In this document: piece after piece, positions 16,579 through 25,066 of the stretch
Position numbering within the stretch: the first letter of the stretch is position 1
Layout: each line of letters begins with the position of its first letter
Assembly: GCA_964612295.1 (NCBI GenBank)
Contig: CAZTDY010000013.1
Span: 1-64,000 of the forward strand
DNA length: 64,000 nt
Direction of reading: 5' to 3'
DNA from: CAYQJL01 sp964612295
Lineage (GTDB): Bacteria; Eisenbacteria; RBG-16-71-46; CAIMUX01; WJJG01
Notes under the pieces: generated by a model
Told to the model about the DNA's origin: nothing
Seen by the model: only the letters and a program-made list of their open reading frames with translations
Database searches by the model: none
Made by a program: the position numbers and the translations under genes

Positions 16579-16920
16579 CTACTCTCCCACGACGCCGAGT
16601 TCGTGGAGCTTGCCCACCAGGGCAAATGCCGACTGCTGGCTGATCAAGATCGGGATGCTCTCAGCTTTCGCCTTGGCGATCGTGTCCTCTTCCGGCTCGC
16701 GACCCTTGATGAGGATGATCCCGCAAAGCGACTTCATCACGGCCACCGCCACGATGTTCTGGTGGGTCTGCAGCGTGATCCAGAGGGCGCCTTCTTCCGC
16801 GTTCCCGATGACGTCGCTGAGCATGTCGCTCGCATATCCGGACGTCACCTCCGCCTCGAGCCCCTCGCCGGCGACCCTGACCTCCAATTCGAGCTTCTCA
16901 GCGATCTCAGTTAGTTTCAT
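16579..16920 (-). CDS. DRTGG-domain protein (copy 1)
   Basis: The 113-aa single-domain DRTGG protein starts MKLTEIAEKLELEVRV and has the family's Gly-rich middle (SDVIGNAEEGALWITLQ, CGIILIKG). DRTGG domains accompany CBS domains in regulatory proteins and in phosphotransacetylase, and are thought to bind nucleotides. It overlaps the CBS/ATPase gene by 14 bp, so the two are probably translationally coupled. A second copy flanks the CBS/ATPase gene on its other side. Confidence 0.8.
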   Translation of the reverse strand: MKLTEIAEKLELEVRVAGEGLEAEVTSGYASDMLSDVIGNAEEGALWITLQTHQNIVAVAVMKSLCGIILIKGREPEEDTIAKAKAESIPILISQQSAFALVGKLHELGVVGE

Positions 16921-17833
16921 TGTTCTTCCTCGTGAAGATACGGATCTTGAGTGTCGTGCCCTCGCCCGGTATCGAGCTGAGGTCCATGCGGTCGGCGCAC
17001 TTCTTGATGTTCTGGAGGCCCATGCCGGCCCCGAATCCCAACTCGCGCACCCAGTCGGCGGCGGTCGAGTAGCCGGGCTTCACGGCCATCTCGAGATCCT
17101 CGATTCCGGGACCCTGGTCCTGAATGCGCAGAGAAACCTCTTCCGGTGTGATGCGATACTCCATCGCACCCCGGTCGGCGTAGATGACGACGTTCATCTC
17201 CGCCTCGTACGACGCGATCGCCAGGCGGTGGAGAATGTCGGGACGAATCCCGAGCCTCTTGAGATTCCGTTTCATCTGCGTCGAGGCTGTGCCGGCGCGT
17301 TCGAAGTCCTTGCCGACCACATCGTAGGTCAAGTAGATCTCTTTGTAGTCGGCGGCGATGTCTTCAAAGATGTGGCTCGCGCGATACTGGCGGAGCTCCT
17401 CTTCCCGCAAGGCCTTTTCCAGCTTCCTGAGCATTCCCTCGATGATCCGGCCCTTGGTGATGATCCCCTTCAGCTTCCCGCTGTCGCGGTCGAGGACCGG
17501 GAAGCGGCCGTAGCCCAGCTGATCGAAGAGCTTGATCGCATTGATCAGCGGCTGATCCGCGAAGATGGTCTTGGGGCTGGGCGTCATCCGCTCCGCTACG
17601 GGGCAATCGTCGCCGCCCTCGCTGAGCCAGCGGATCACATCCTCGATGCTGACCATGCCAAGGAGCTTCGCGCCGTCCATCACGGGTACGCCGGAGATTC
17701 GGCGATCCCGCAGGATATCGCGTAGCTCGCTCATCCGCTGATCGGGGGTCATGGTGATGACCTCTCCGCGGATGATATCCGAGAGCTTCAGCTGGAAGAG
17801 AAGCTCCCGAGTTTTGGCGAAATCAACGTCCAT
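16907..17833 (-). CDS. CBS-domain pair fused to anti-sigma-like ATPase domain
   Basis: In this 308-aa protein, residues about 15-140 form a CBS pair (ISGVPVMDGAKLLGMVS and GRFPVLDRDSGKLKGIITK), which normally binds adenine nucleotides. Residues about 180-305 form a SpoIIAB-like GHKL ATPase with N-box SYEAEMNVVIYA, G1 DQGPGI and G2 GFGAGMGL. Adenylate binding in the CBS part could control the kinase-like part and so report energy state to the flavoprotein operon. It lies between two DRTGG genes, overlapping one by 14 bp and 22 bp from the other. Confidence 0.85.
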   Translation of the reverse strand: MDVDFAKTRELLFQLKLSDIIRGEVITMTPDQRMSELRDILRDRRISGVPVMDGAKLLGMVSIEDVIRWLSEGGDDCPVAERMTPSPKTIFADQPLINAIKLFDQLGYGRFPVLDRDSGKLKGIITKGRIIEGMLRKLEKALREEELRQYRASHIFEDIAADYKEIYLTYDVVGKDFERAGTASTQMKRNLKRLGIRPDILHRLAIASYEAEMNVVIYADRGAMEYRITPEEVSLRIQDQGPGIEDLEMAVKPGYSTAADWVRELGFGAGMGLQNIKKCADRMDLSSIPGEGTTLKIRIFTRKNNETN

Positions 17834-17855
17834 TTCTCATCTCCGAAGACGAGAC

Positions 17856-18212
17856 TCAGGCCAAACGAACGGCTTTCCGCAAGCCGTGGGCGTAGAGTTT
17901 CCCCGAGGCCTCAAAGAGGGTCAGGTCGGACTTCATCAGTACGAGGTCCTCCTCCCGGGCCAGTTCAACAAAGCTCTCAGGGATGGGCTTTGCACGGACA
18001 ATGCACATCGCGCGAATCCCCGCGACCGCGCAGGTGCGGATCGCCTGATTCGTCACGAGCCCGGTCAACAGGAGATCGGGCGTGCCCATGTGCGCCAGGA
18101 TATCGCTCATCAAATCGCCCGCGGCCACGGTCGAGGCCTCGGTCTCCAACTGCTCGTCCTCACCGCAGAGCACGGTGGCTTCGAGCTCAGTCGCCAACTC
18201 ACTCAGCGTCAT
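17856..18212 (-). CDS. DRTGG-domain protein (copy 2)
   Basis: The 118-aa DRTGG protein (MTLSELATELEATVLC) is paralogous in layout to the copy at 16579-16920, with SDILAHMGTPDLLLTG in place of the Gly-rich segment. The ATG at 18212 is preceded by GGAG. The longer reading to 18344 only extends back into the upstream NuoG::NuoE frame. It overlaps the 3' end of that gene by 14 bp, indicating coupling. Confidence 0.78.
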   Translation of the reverse strand: MTLSELATELEATVLCGEDEQLETEASTVAAGDLMSDILAHMGTPDLLLTGLVTNQAIRTCAVAGIRAMCIVRAKPIPESFVELAREEDLVLMKSDLTLFEASGKLYAHGLRKAVRLA

Positions 18213-21048
18213 CTGCAGGACTCCTATAGCTTTCGACGATCTCCACCATCTTTGTGGGCTCGACAATACCGTGGGTGTCCTCGTCAACCAAGACAACGGG
18301 AGCCAGACCACACGCGCCAAGGCAGCGCACTGCCTCGAGTCCAAACTCGCGATCGGGGGTCGTTTCGCCCACCTCGATCTTCAGATGGCCCTTGACCTTG
18401 TCCAAGAGTTTCCCGGAGCCCTTCACGTAGCAGGCCGTCCCCATACAGACGCGGATCGTGTGTTTTCCGCGCGGGACCATCGTGAAGAAGGAGTAGAAGG
18501 ACACCACCCCGTAGACGTCCGAGGCGGGAAGCCCCAGGCCGTTCGCGACGTAGTTCTGCACGGGCACCGGCAGGTAACCCAGCATCCCCTGCGTCTTCTG
18601 AAGAACGGGAATCAGTCCACCGCGCCGAGGTCTGAACTCGCGCAGAACCTCATCGACCTCGGGCTTCTTGTCGGTCAGCTCTTCCTCCACGAGGAATTCG
18701 TCGAACTGCTTGCCGACCACCTCGGGATCGCTCGCCCAATCGCGGGTGCCCCCCTTCGCGCGGGGGATCGCCTCCAACAGGCCCTCGCAATGGGCGAGGA
18801 GGGCATCATGATGGTAGTTGAAGATCGGCCACTGCGGCTTGAGCGGTGCCGGACGTTCGCCATTGAGGCGCGGCGTTCCGGCGTCTGCCTTGTCGATGAC
18901 CGGCCACTGCAGGCCGTCGGCGGCGATTCGTTCATACGTGATGCCCGCAACTTGCGGAACGGAGTTCACGATTTCCTCTTCCCAGATCGCCTGGCTCGTG
19001 CGATCCGGCCAATCACCGCCCAGTCGCCTGGCCAACTCACGATAGATCCAGGTCTCAGGCTTGGCTTCGCCCGGAGGCTCGACCACCTGCCTTGCGCGAC
19101 TCACCCGGCGTTCGCAGCTCGTGAAGGTGCCGTCAACCTCGCCCCAGCCGGCTGCCGGCAGGACCACATCGGCGGCGGCGCTCGTCTCGGTCTCCAGGAT
19201 GTCGATGACGACGACGAACCCGGCTTTGTCGATCGCCTGGCGTGCGCCCTTCAGGGCCGGGTCGAGGTGAGCAAGATCCTCGCCCGCGATCATGAGAAGC
19301 GAGACGCCCTCGCCGGCCTTGGCGATGATCTCCGGAAGCGTCAATCCGGGGGTCTCACCCTGTTCGAAGCCGGGCAGATAGGGCCCCGCGCCCATCAGCG
19401 GCGCGCCGACCGAGTTGTTGAGCGCGGCCAGGTAGCCCACCCCTCCGCAGTCGGTGTCTTGATTGCCCAGCAGCTCCTGCAGTTGCCTGAACAGAGCATC
19501 CCACACGGCGACCTTCGGGCCGTAGAGCAGCATCGTCGGTCCGTCGGCGGCGAGGATCTTCGCCACTTCGGCGACCTGGGCCAGCTCGATGCCCGTGGCG
19601 CTGGTGACCTTCTCCGGCGAGAAGGTGTTCGCCGCCTGCTTCAGTTCATCCGTCGCCTTGCGCGCACCGCTGGTCACGAGCTGCTGAAGGATCCCATTGA
19701 TCAGGACCGATTCGGACCCCTCGCGGGGCTGCAGCGCCGCCGTAGCGAACGTGGCGATCTTGGTCGGCCGGTCGTCGATCACAATCAGCTGCGCGCCGCG
19801 TTTGGCCGCGCGCTTGATCGCCGATCCGGCGACCGGATTCTCGGACGTGACATCCGAGCCGATCAGGAGGATTCTCTCGGCCGCGTCGATCTCGGCGAGG
19901 GAGTTGCTCATGCCGGTCGCCCCGAAGGGCGTGGTAACGTTGTTCGTCCCGACCGCCGCGCGCATGAGCTTCTGCCCGAGGAAAAGCGACTCATTGGTCG
20001 ATTTGTCGGACAGAATGCCCACAATGGCGTCCGGTCCTTGTTTGTCCTTGATCTTCTTTATCTTCTGAGCAACGAGATCCAGAGCCTCATCCCAGCTTGC
20101 CTCGCGCTGCTTACCGTTCTCGCGCACCAGCGGCTTGGTCAGGCGCTTCTCCGAAGCCAGGAAGTCGAATCCGAACCGGCCCTTCATGCACAGGCGCCCA
20201 TCGTTCGGCGCGCCTGACTCGAAGCCGTCGACCTTCATGATCCGGTTTTCCTTCACCGAAAGATCAAGCTGGCAGCCGACGCTGCAGTAGGCGCAGGTGG
20301 TCCGCACGTGCCGCACCTCCCAGGGCCTTGCCTGGTAGCGACTTTTCTGGTCGACGAGCGCGCCGACCGGACAGACCTGCATGCACTCGCCGCAGAAGAC
20401 GCACTCGGACCTTTCCAACGATCCGTTGCCCATTGCGATGATCTTGGCGTCCTTACCCCGAAATCCATGAGAGATGGCGTTGTTGACCTGGCTATCGTTG
20501 CAGGCCTGCACGCAGCGCCCGCACAGAATGCAGCGCGAGAAGTCGCGCATGATGAGCGGGCTCGCCGACTCCATTTCGTACTCGGGCTTGCGACCCTCGA
20601 AGCGCGTGCTGCTGACCTGATAGCGGTAGGAGAGAGCCTGAAGTTTGCAGGCCCCGTAGACCTCGCAGAGTTCTTCACTCTGATCGTAGGCCTTCGCCTC
20701 CCGCTGGAGTTCGGTCCAGCGCGCCGTGTCCTGGGCGCGGACCGAGCAGTTGTGATTCCCCGACGAAAGGAGGAGCTCCAAGATGTTGCGCCTCGCTTCG
20801 AGCACCGTGGGGGTGTTGGTCTTGATCACCATCCCCTTGGTGGCCGGCATCGTGCAGGATGCGACCAGCGCACGCGCTCCCTCGACCTCGACCACGCAGA
20901 CTCGGCAGGCACCGGTGGGCAGTGCGCCTGGCAGGTGGCAGAGGGTGGGGATGAAGATGCCATCTCGCCGGGCGATATCCAGGATCCGATCGTCCGGCTC
21001 GATGCTGAGCTTCCGTCCGTTTATGGTGACGAAGTTCTCTGCGTTCAT
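18199..21048 (-). CDS. NuoG-like iron-sulfur protein fused to a C-terminal NuoE domain
   Basis: The 949-aa fusion starts with a [2Fe-2S] domain (CHLPGALPTGACRVC). Next is the position of the His-Cys3 cluster, where only HNC remains (GNHNCSVRAQDTARW). Two [4Fe-4S] sites follow (CILCGRCVQAC, CVFCGECMQVC), then an N7-type cluster CAYCSVGC and a molybdopterin-oxidoreductase-like fold. The usual catalytic Cys/Sec position is Pro in NNVTTPFG, and the terminal cofactor-binding barrel is absent. Residues about 785-945 are a NuoE domain with [2Fe-2S] ligands CMGTAC and CLGAC. It should pass electrons from NADH (via NuoF::GltD) to ferredoxin or a partner, without formate dehydrogenase or hydrogenase activity. 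It lies 16 bp after rnfB::gltD. Confidence 0.85.
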   Translation of the reverse strand: MNAENFVTINGRKLSIEPDDRILDIARRDGIFIPTLCHLPGALPTGACRVCVVEVEGARALVASCTMPATKGMVIKTNTPTVLEARRNILELLLSSGNHNCSVRAQDTARWTELQREAKAYDQSEELCEVYGACKLQALSYRYQVSSTRFEGRKPEYEMESASPLIMRDFSRCILCGRCVQACNDSQVNNAISHGFRGKDAKIIAMGNGSLERSECVFCGECMQVCPVGALVDQKSRYQARPWEVRHVRTTCAYCSVGCQLDLSVKENRIMKVDGFESGAPNDGRLCMKGRFGFDFLASEKRLTKPLVRENGKQREASWDEALDLVAQKIKKIKDKQGPDAIVGILSDKSTNESLFLGQKLMRAAVGTNNVTTPFGATGMSNSLAEIDAAERILLIGSDVTSENPVAGSAIKRAAKRGAQLIVIDDRPTKIATFATAALQPREGSESVLINGILQQLVTSGARKATDELKQAANTFSPEKVTSATGIELAQVAEVAKILAADGPTMLLYGPKVAVWDALFRQLQELLGNQDTDCGGVGYLAALNNSVGAPLMGAGPYLPGFEQGETPGLTLPEIIAKAGEGVSLLMIAGEDLAHLDPALKGARQAIDKAGFVVVIDILETETSAAADVVLPAAGWGEVDGTFTSCERRVSRARQVVEPPGEAKPETWIYRELARRLGGDWPDRTSQAIWEEEIVNSVPQVAGITYERIAADGLQWPVIDKADAGTPRLNGERPAPLKPQWPIFNYHHDALLAHCEGLLEAIPRAKGGTRDWASDPEVVGKQFDEFLVEEELTDKKPEVDEVLREFRPRRGGLIPVLQKTQGMLGYLPVPVQNYVANGLGLPASDVYGVVSFYSFFTMVPRGKHTIRVCMGTACYVKGSGKLLDKVKGHLKIEVGETTPDREFGLEAVRCLGACGLAPVVLVDEDTHGIVEPTKMVEIVESYRSPADDAE

Positions 21049-21064
21049 CGCTCTTCCTTGTTCT

Positions 21065-23170
21065 CTACTGGTCCTTGAGGTAACAAATCAGGCCGCACTG
21101 CAGACAGCGCTCGGCTTCTTGCTTCGCTTCCGTTTCCGTCAGCCCGGGCAATTCGCTTGCGGCGATCCAGTCGGCCGCGGTGCTCGGCTCCCGAACCGAT
21201 AGATCTTCACCCTGACGCGGGGCGGGAATGACATCGTGAACCTCATCGATATTGAGAATCTCATCCGCCTCGAGGGCGAGATTGTCGATCGGTTCAACAC
21301 CACTCCCGCTCAGGTGCTGGTGAATGCCTCGCACGAGGCGGCGTCCGGAGACGATCGCCTTGACGACGGCCGAGGCATCACTGATCCGTCCCGGCTCGGG
21401 AGGAGTGAAGATGCCATGGCCGTTTCTGGAGGGCAGGGTCTGGAAGGTGGGAACGGTGCGCCAGGTCGGCATCGCTCCGAGGGCGACAAACTCGTCGCCG
21501 AAGGTCTCGCCGTCGGACACCTCGCCTTCCTCGACCTCCAGCCTGATCGGGGCGATGACGAGTTCGGGGATCCGCCCCTCGGCCGCAATGAGGGTGTTGA
21601 CGGCCAGGGTCTCAGCCGGCGGCTCGCCCGGACGCGGGGTTGTCGGCGCGATCGTCGCGCCCACCAGGCGATCGTCTGCGCCCCACAGGCCGGTGACCTG
21701 CATGGCGGGACGCACGAAGATTCCCTCTCTGGCCAGTGCGCGCGTTTCCTGCAGGTCGGCAGGGAGCAGTTCTTCCTCGCAGAGGGCGAGGATCGTCACC
21801 TTCTCCACGCCGCTCTCGCGGAGATCCCGGGCCAGCGCACCCGATTCAGGGGTGGTTCCTGCGATCAGGACATGCTTGCCGAGATCCTGCGTCCGGCCCT
21901 GAGCCATGTCCTCGAGGAGATCGAACAGCAGATGCAGGCCCGGCACCAGCTGCGGCCTCGCTTCGCCCTGGGCGCCGAGAACCTTCCGGCTGTCGAATCC
22001 GCCCGTCGAGAGGAGAATCGCGTCGAACCCGTCTTCGACCAGAGATCGAATCGTGAAATCCCGGCCGAGGAGCTTCTCGGTGTGAGCCTCGACCCCCATC
22101 TGGAGGATGCTCTCGATCTCGTGATCGAGGATATCGTCCGGCAGGCGACCGTCGGAAATGACGTAGCGCAGGATGCCGCCCAGCTTCGGTTTGGCTTCGT
22201 AGAGGATCGTCTCGTGTCCGAGCCGCGCCAGGTAGTAGCTGGCCGCCAGACCTTCCGCGCCGGCCCCGATGACCGCCACGCGCTGCCCGCTATCGGCATT
22301 CTTGTAAGGGTTGATGTGTTTGCCGGTCGCCATCTCGTAGTCCGCCGCAAACCTCTTCAGCGGATTGATCCCCACCGGCTCGTCCGCCGCGAGGTTGCGA
22401 CGGCAATCGAATTCACAGGGGGCGGGGCAGATGCGCCCGCAGATCAGCGGCAGCGGGCACTTCTCCTTGATGACCCGAAGCGCCTCTTCCGGAAGCCCGT
22501 GGCGGACCGCCCGGATGTAGCGGGGGATGTCGATTCCGGTCGGGCAGGCGCGCTGGCAGGGCGCGGTGCATTCGGCCGCGGTGTATTCGGCCTGCATCCG
22601 ACGGGTGGTCGAGGTCAGTCCGATGATGTCCTTCGGGCATGCGGTGACGCAGGCCCCACACCCGACACAGTTCTTGGGATTGAACTTCGGGAGATTGTCC
22701 GCGCCGATGGTCAGGGCGTCGAAGTTGCAGGCCTTGACGCAACTGCCGAGCCCGATGCACCCGATGGGGCACACCTTGCTGCCGCCGTAGAGCTGCATCG
22801 CCGCCTGGCAATCCTGGGCGCCGTTGTAAACGTACCGCAAATCGGCCTCGTCGGTGCCGAACGTGCAGGTCGTTGAGGCGAGATCCGGCTCGCGAGCGAC
22901 CACCTTCACGCCCATCACCGCGCCGACCGCCACCGCCGTGTCGAAGCCGCCCGCCACGCAGATGCCGGCGTCGGCCTTGCCCCCGACAATCGACTCGGCC
23001 GCCGCCCGGCAGCCGGGAAAACCGCAGCCACCGCAGTTGGCGCCCGGCAGGGCGTTCTCCACCTCGCCGATGAGCGGGTCTTCCTTCACGTAGAACACGC
23101 GGGAAGCGATCCCGAGCAGCAGCGCCGCGGCGGCACCCAATCCACCCATGAAGATCAATGCTGTGACCAT
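21065..23170 (-). CDS. rnfB: RnfB fused to a GltD/NfnB-like flavoprotein module
   Basis: In this 701-aa protein, residues 1-190 are RnfB: one N-terminal helix, the cluster loop ANCGGCGFPGC, then two [4Fe-4S] motifs (CPIGCIGLGSC and CVGCGACVTAC). Residues about 197-700 are a GltD-like module with its own [4Fe-4S] cysteines (CTAPCQRACPTG, CGRICPAPCEFDC) and an FAD Rossmann motif GAGAEG. The second Rossmann motif, expected as GGGNxAxD, reads AGTTPESGA, and the RR normally contacting NADP phosphate is missing. RnfB normally receives electrons from ferredoxin. The added module should bring an FAD, but probably not NADPH binding. It is the last rnf gene of the run. Confidence 0.88.
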   Translation of the reverse strand: MVTALIFMGGLGAAAALLLGIASRVFYVKEDPLIGEVENALPGANCGGCGFPGCRAAAESIVGGKADAGICVAGGFDTAVAVGAVMGVKVVAREPDLASTTCTFGTDEADLRYVYNGAQDCQAAMQLYGGSKVCPIGCIGLGSCVKACNFDALTIGADNLPKFNPKNCVGCGACVTACPKDIIGLTSTTRRMQAEYTAAECTAPCQRACPTGIDIPRYIRAVRHGLPEEALRVIKEKCPLPLICGRICPAPCEFDCRRNLAADEPVGINPLKRFAADYEMATGKHINPYKNADSGQRVAVIGAGAEGLAASYYLARLGHETILYEAKPKLGGILRYVISDGRLPDDILDHEIESILQMGVEAHTEKLLGRDFTIRSLVEDGFDAILLSTGGFDSRKVLGAQGEARPQLVPGLHLLFDLLEDMAQGRTQDLGKHVLIAGTTPESGALARDLRESGVEKVTILALCEEELLPADLQETRALAREGIFVRPAMQVTGLWGADDRLVGATIAPTTPRPGEPPAETLAVNTLIAAEGRIPELVIAPIRLEVEEGEVSDGETFGDEFVALGAMPTWRTVPTFQTLPSRNGHGIFTPPEPGRISDASAVVKAIVSGRRLVRGIHQHLSGSGVEPIDNLALEADEILNIDEVHDVIPAPRQGEDLSVREPSTAADWIAASELPGLTETEAKQEAERCLQCGLICYLKDQ

Positions 23171-23194
23171 TGCCTCACCTTATCGCTCTAGTTC

Positions 23195-23767
23195 TTACGC
23201 CATACCCTTGAATCCCTGGAAGGCCAGAGACATCAAACCTGCCGTGATCAATGCGATCGCCGTGTCCTGCAGCGGTTGGGGGATGCGCGCGACGCGGAAT
23301 CGCTCGCGGAGACCGGCGAACAGGACCAGCGCCAGGGCAAACCCCAGCCCGCTGGCGATCGAAAAGACGACCATCTCAATGAACTCGTAGTTGTTCTTCA
23401 CGCAGATCAGCGCCACGCCCATGATGGCGCAGTTCGTGGTGATCAGCGGAAGGAAGATCCCCAGCGCCTGGTAGAGCGCGGGCATCGTTTTTTTCAGGAA
23501 GATCTCGATGAACTGCACCAGCGCGGCGATCACCAGAATGAAGGCGATCGTCTGCAGATGCTCCATCCCGTAGGGGACCAACACCGTGCGACTCACGATC
23601 CAAGTGATCACGGAAGCGACGACCATCACGAAGATCACCGCCATTCCCATGCCGATCGCCGTATCCATCCGCTTCGAGACGCCCAGGAAGGGGCAGTTCC
23701 CCAAGTACTGGGCCAGCAGGATGTTCTTGACGAGAATCGCGCCGATAACCAGAAGGATCAGATCCAC
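23195..23767 (-). CDS. rnfA: Rnf complex subunit A
   Basis: The 190-aa protein has six transmembrane helices. It has the conserved cysteines that hold the membrane [2Fe-2S] centre shared with RnfE: C in YLGNCPFLGVSKRMD and C in TTNCAIMGVAL. With RnfC, D, G, E and B it forms the ion-pumping ferredoxin:NAD+ oxidoreductase. The order here, C-D-G-E-A-B, is that of many anaerobes. It lies 31 bp downstream of rnfE. Confidence 0.95.
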   Translation of the reverse strand: MDLILLVIGAILVKNILLAQYLGNCPFLGVSKRMDTAIGMGMAVIFVMVVASVITWIVSRTVLVPYGMEHLQTIAFILVIAALVQFIEIFLKKTMPALYQALGIFLPLITTNCAIMGVALICVKNNYEFIEMVVFSIASGLGFALALVLFAGLRERFRVARIPQPLQDTAIALITAGLMSLAFQGFKGMA

Positions 23768-23798
23768 AATTGCCTCCTCATCCAGAGTGGTTGCGCGA

Positions 23799-24410
23799 CT
23801 ACGCCTCGGCCTTCATCCGGCTGCGGTACCGGTCGAAGGCGTTCATCATAAACAGCAACAACCCCAGGCCGACAAAGGCGCCGGGGGCATCTGCAAATAG
23901 GGCGAAGGGCTCGAACGAAGCGCCGAAGACGCTCTGGCCGAAGAAGGTGCCGGCGCCGAGCACCTCGCGCACCGCTCCCAACACCCCGAGGGAGAGAGTG
24001 AATCCGAGGCCGACTCCCAGGCCGTCCGCGGCGGCGAGGTGAACCGGGTTCTTGGCGGCGAAAGCTTCGGCCCGCCCCAGAATGACGCAGTTCACCACGA
24101 TGAGGGGGATGAAGATCCCCAGGCTTTGCGACAGCCCGAAGAAGAAGGCCTTCATCACCAGCTCGACCGTGACCACGAAGGTGGCGATCACCACGATGAA
24201 GCAGGCAATTCTCACCTTGGCGGGGATCACCTTGCGGAGGAGCGACACGAGGACATTCGAGCAAAGCAACACGAAGGTTGCCGCAAGTCCCATCCCAATG
24301 CCGTTCTCCACCGTATTGGTGACCGCGAGCACCGGGCACAGCCCCAACACCAGGCGGAAGGGCGGTAGCTCCGTGGTGAAGCCCTTGGTGAACTCCTTGA
24401 CAATTCTCAT
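23799..24410 (-). CDS. rnfE: Rnf complex subunit E
   Basis: The 203-aa polytopic protein is paralogous to RnfA. The cysteines for the shared intramembrane iron-sulfur site are in LVLGLCPVLAVTNTVENG and IVVNCVILGRAEAFA. The ATG at 24410 (MRIVKEFTKGF) is chosen over 24494 because it matches the family N-terminus and follows GGGAG. It lies 50 bp downstream of rnfG. Confidence 0.95.
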   Translation of the reverse strand: MRIVKEFTKGFTTELPPFRLVLGLCPVLAVTNTVENGIGMGLAATFVLLCSNVLVSLLRKVIPAKVRIACFIVVIATFVVTVELVMKAFFFGLSQSLGIFIPLIVVNCVILGRAEAFAAKNPVHLAAADGLGVGLGFTLSLGVLGAVREVLGAGTFFGQSVFGASFEPFALFADAPGAFVGLGLLLFMMNAFDRYRSRMKAEA

Positions 24411-24460
24411 GCCGGTCTCCCGTTGCGCAATGCCGCAAAAAGCGCGGCAGTTGACCTGAC

Positions 24461-25066
24461 CTATTGAGAACCCGAACGAGCCGCCGCGGCCCACTCGGAG
24501 AGCTCGTCTTTGTGCTGTTTCACGAACTCCGCCGCCCCGCGCACACCGGCCACGACGGCCGTGCTGGTCCGCGTGGCGCCGGAGACCGCCTCGATATCAC
24601 CCCCCGCGGGTGACAAAGCAAAGGTGGTGCCGTCCACCGGCCGGCCGGCGTAGGTGCGCAGGTAGCCCGGATCCGCGACCCGCGTCCCGATGCCGGGTGT
24701 CTCGGAGTGTTTGGTCACCCGCACGCCCACGATCGAGGCGCTCGCGAGATCAACCCCAGTGATCACCGACACGTTGCCGCCGTATCCGCCCGCGCCGGCC
24801 GTCTCCAAAGCCACGGCCTTGACTACGCCGTCTTCCACGAGCGGGTAGAGTCGCCACGCCTGGCCATCGATCTCCTGGGTGAACGCGTCGGCCACCGGAT
24901 CATTCGCGGCGTCCGCGAAGATGTCATGCACCGCCGGTCCGCGCAGATTGACTTCCTCCTGAAGGAAGATCTGCTCTGCCAGCCCCTCATTGAGGGCGGT
25001 GAGCCCGAGGGCGGACACCAGACAGATGGCGGTCAAGACCAGGAACATCTTGGTGAGTTCATTCAT
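24461..25066 (-). CDS. rnfG: Rnf complex subunit G (FMN-binding)
   Basis: The 201-aa protein has one N-terminal membrane anchor and a periplasmic FMN-binding domain. The covalent flavin motif SGATRTS is present, with Thr as acceptor for FMN transferred by ApbE. No apbE gene is seen in this window. The ATG overlaps the end of rnfD by 4 bp. Confidence 0.93.
   Translation of the reverse strand: MNELTKMFLVLTAICLVSALGLTALNEGLAEQIFLQEEVNLRGPAVHDIFADAANDPVADAFTQEIDGQAWRLYPLVEDGVVKAVALETAGAGGYGGNVSVITGVDLASASIVGVRVTKHSETPGIGTRVADPGYLRTYAGRPVDGTTFALSPAGGDIEAVSGATRTSTAVVAGVRGAAEFVKQHKDELSEWAAAARSGSQ

Noticed and set aside
18082..20217. 711-codon plus-strand frame
   Set aside because: It lies antisense to NuoG::NuoE, which has complete cluster motifs; no domain or ribosome binding site supports it.
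18199..21048. Formate dehydrogenase or [FeFe] hydrogenase catalytic subunit
   Set aside because: No Cys/Sec at the Mo-ligand position, no terminal cofactor-binding domain and no H-cluster cysteine motifs were found; the same holds for 32299-35988.
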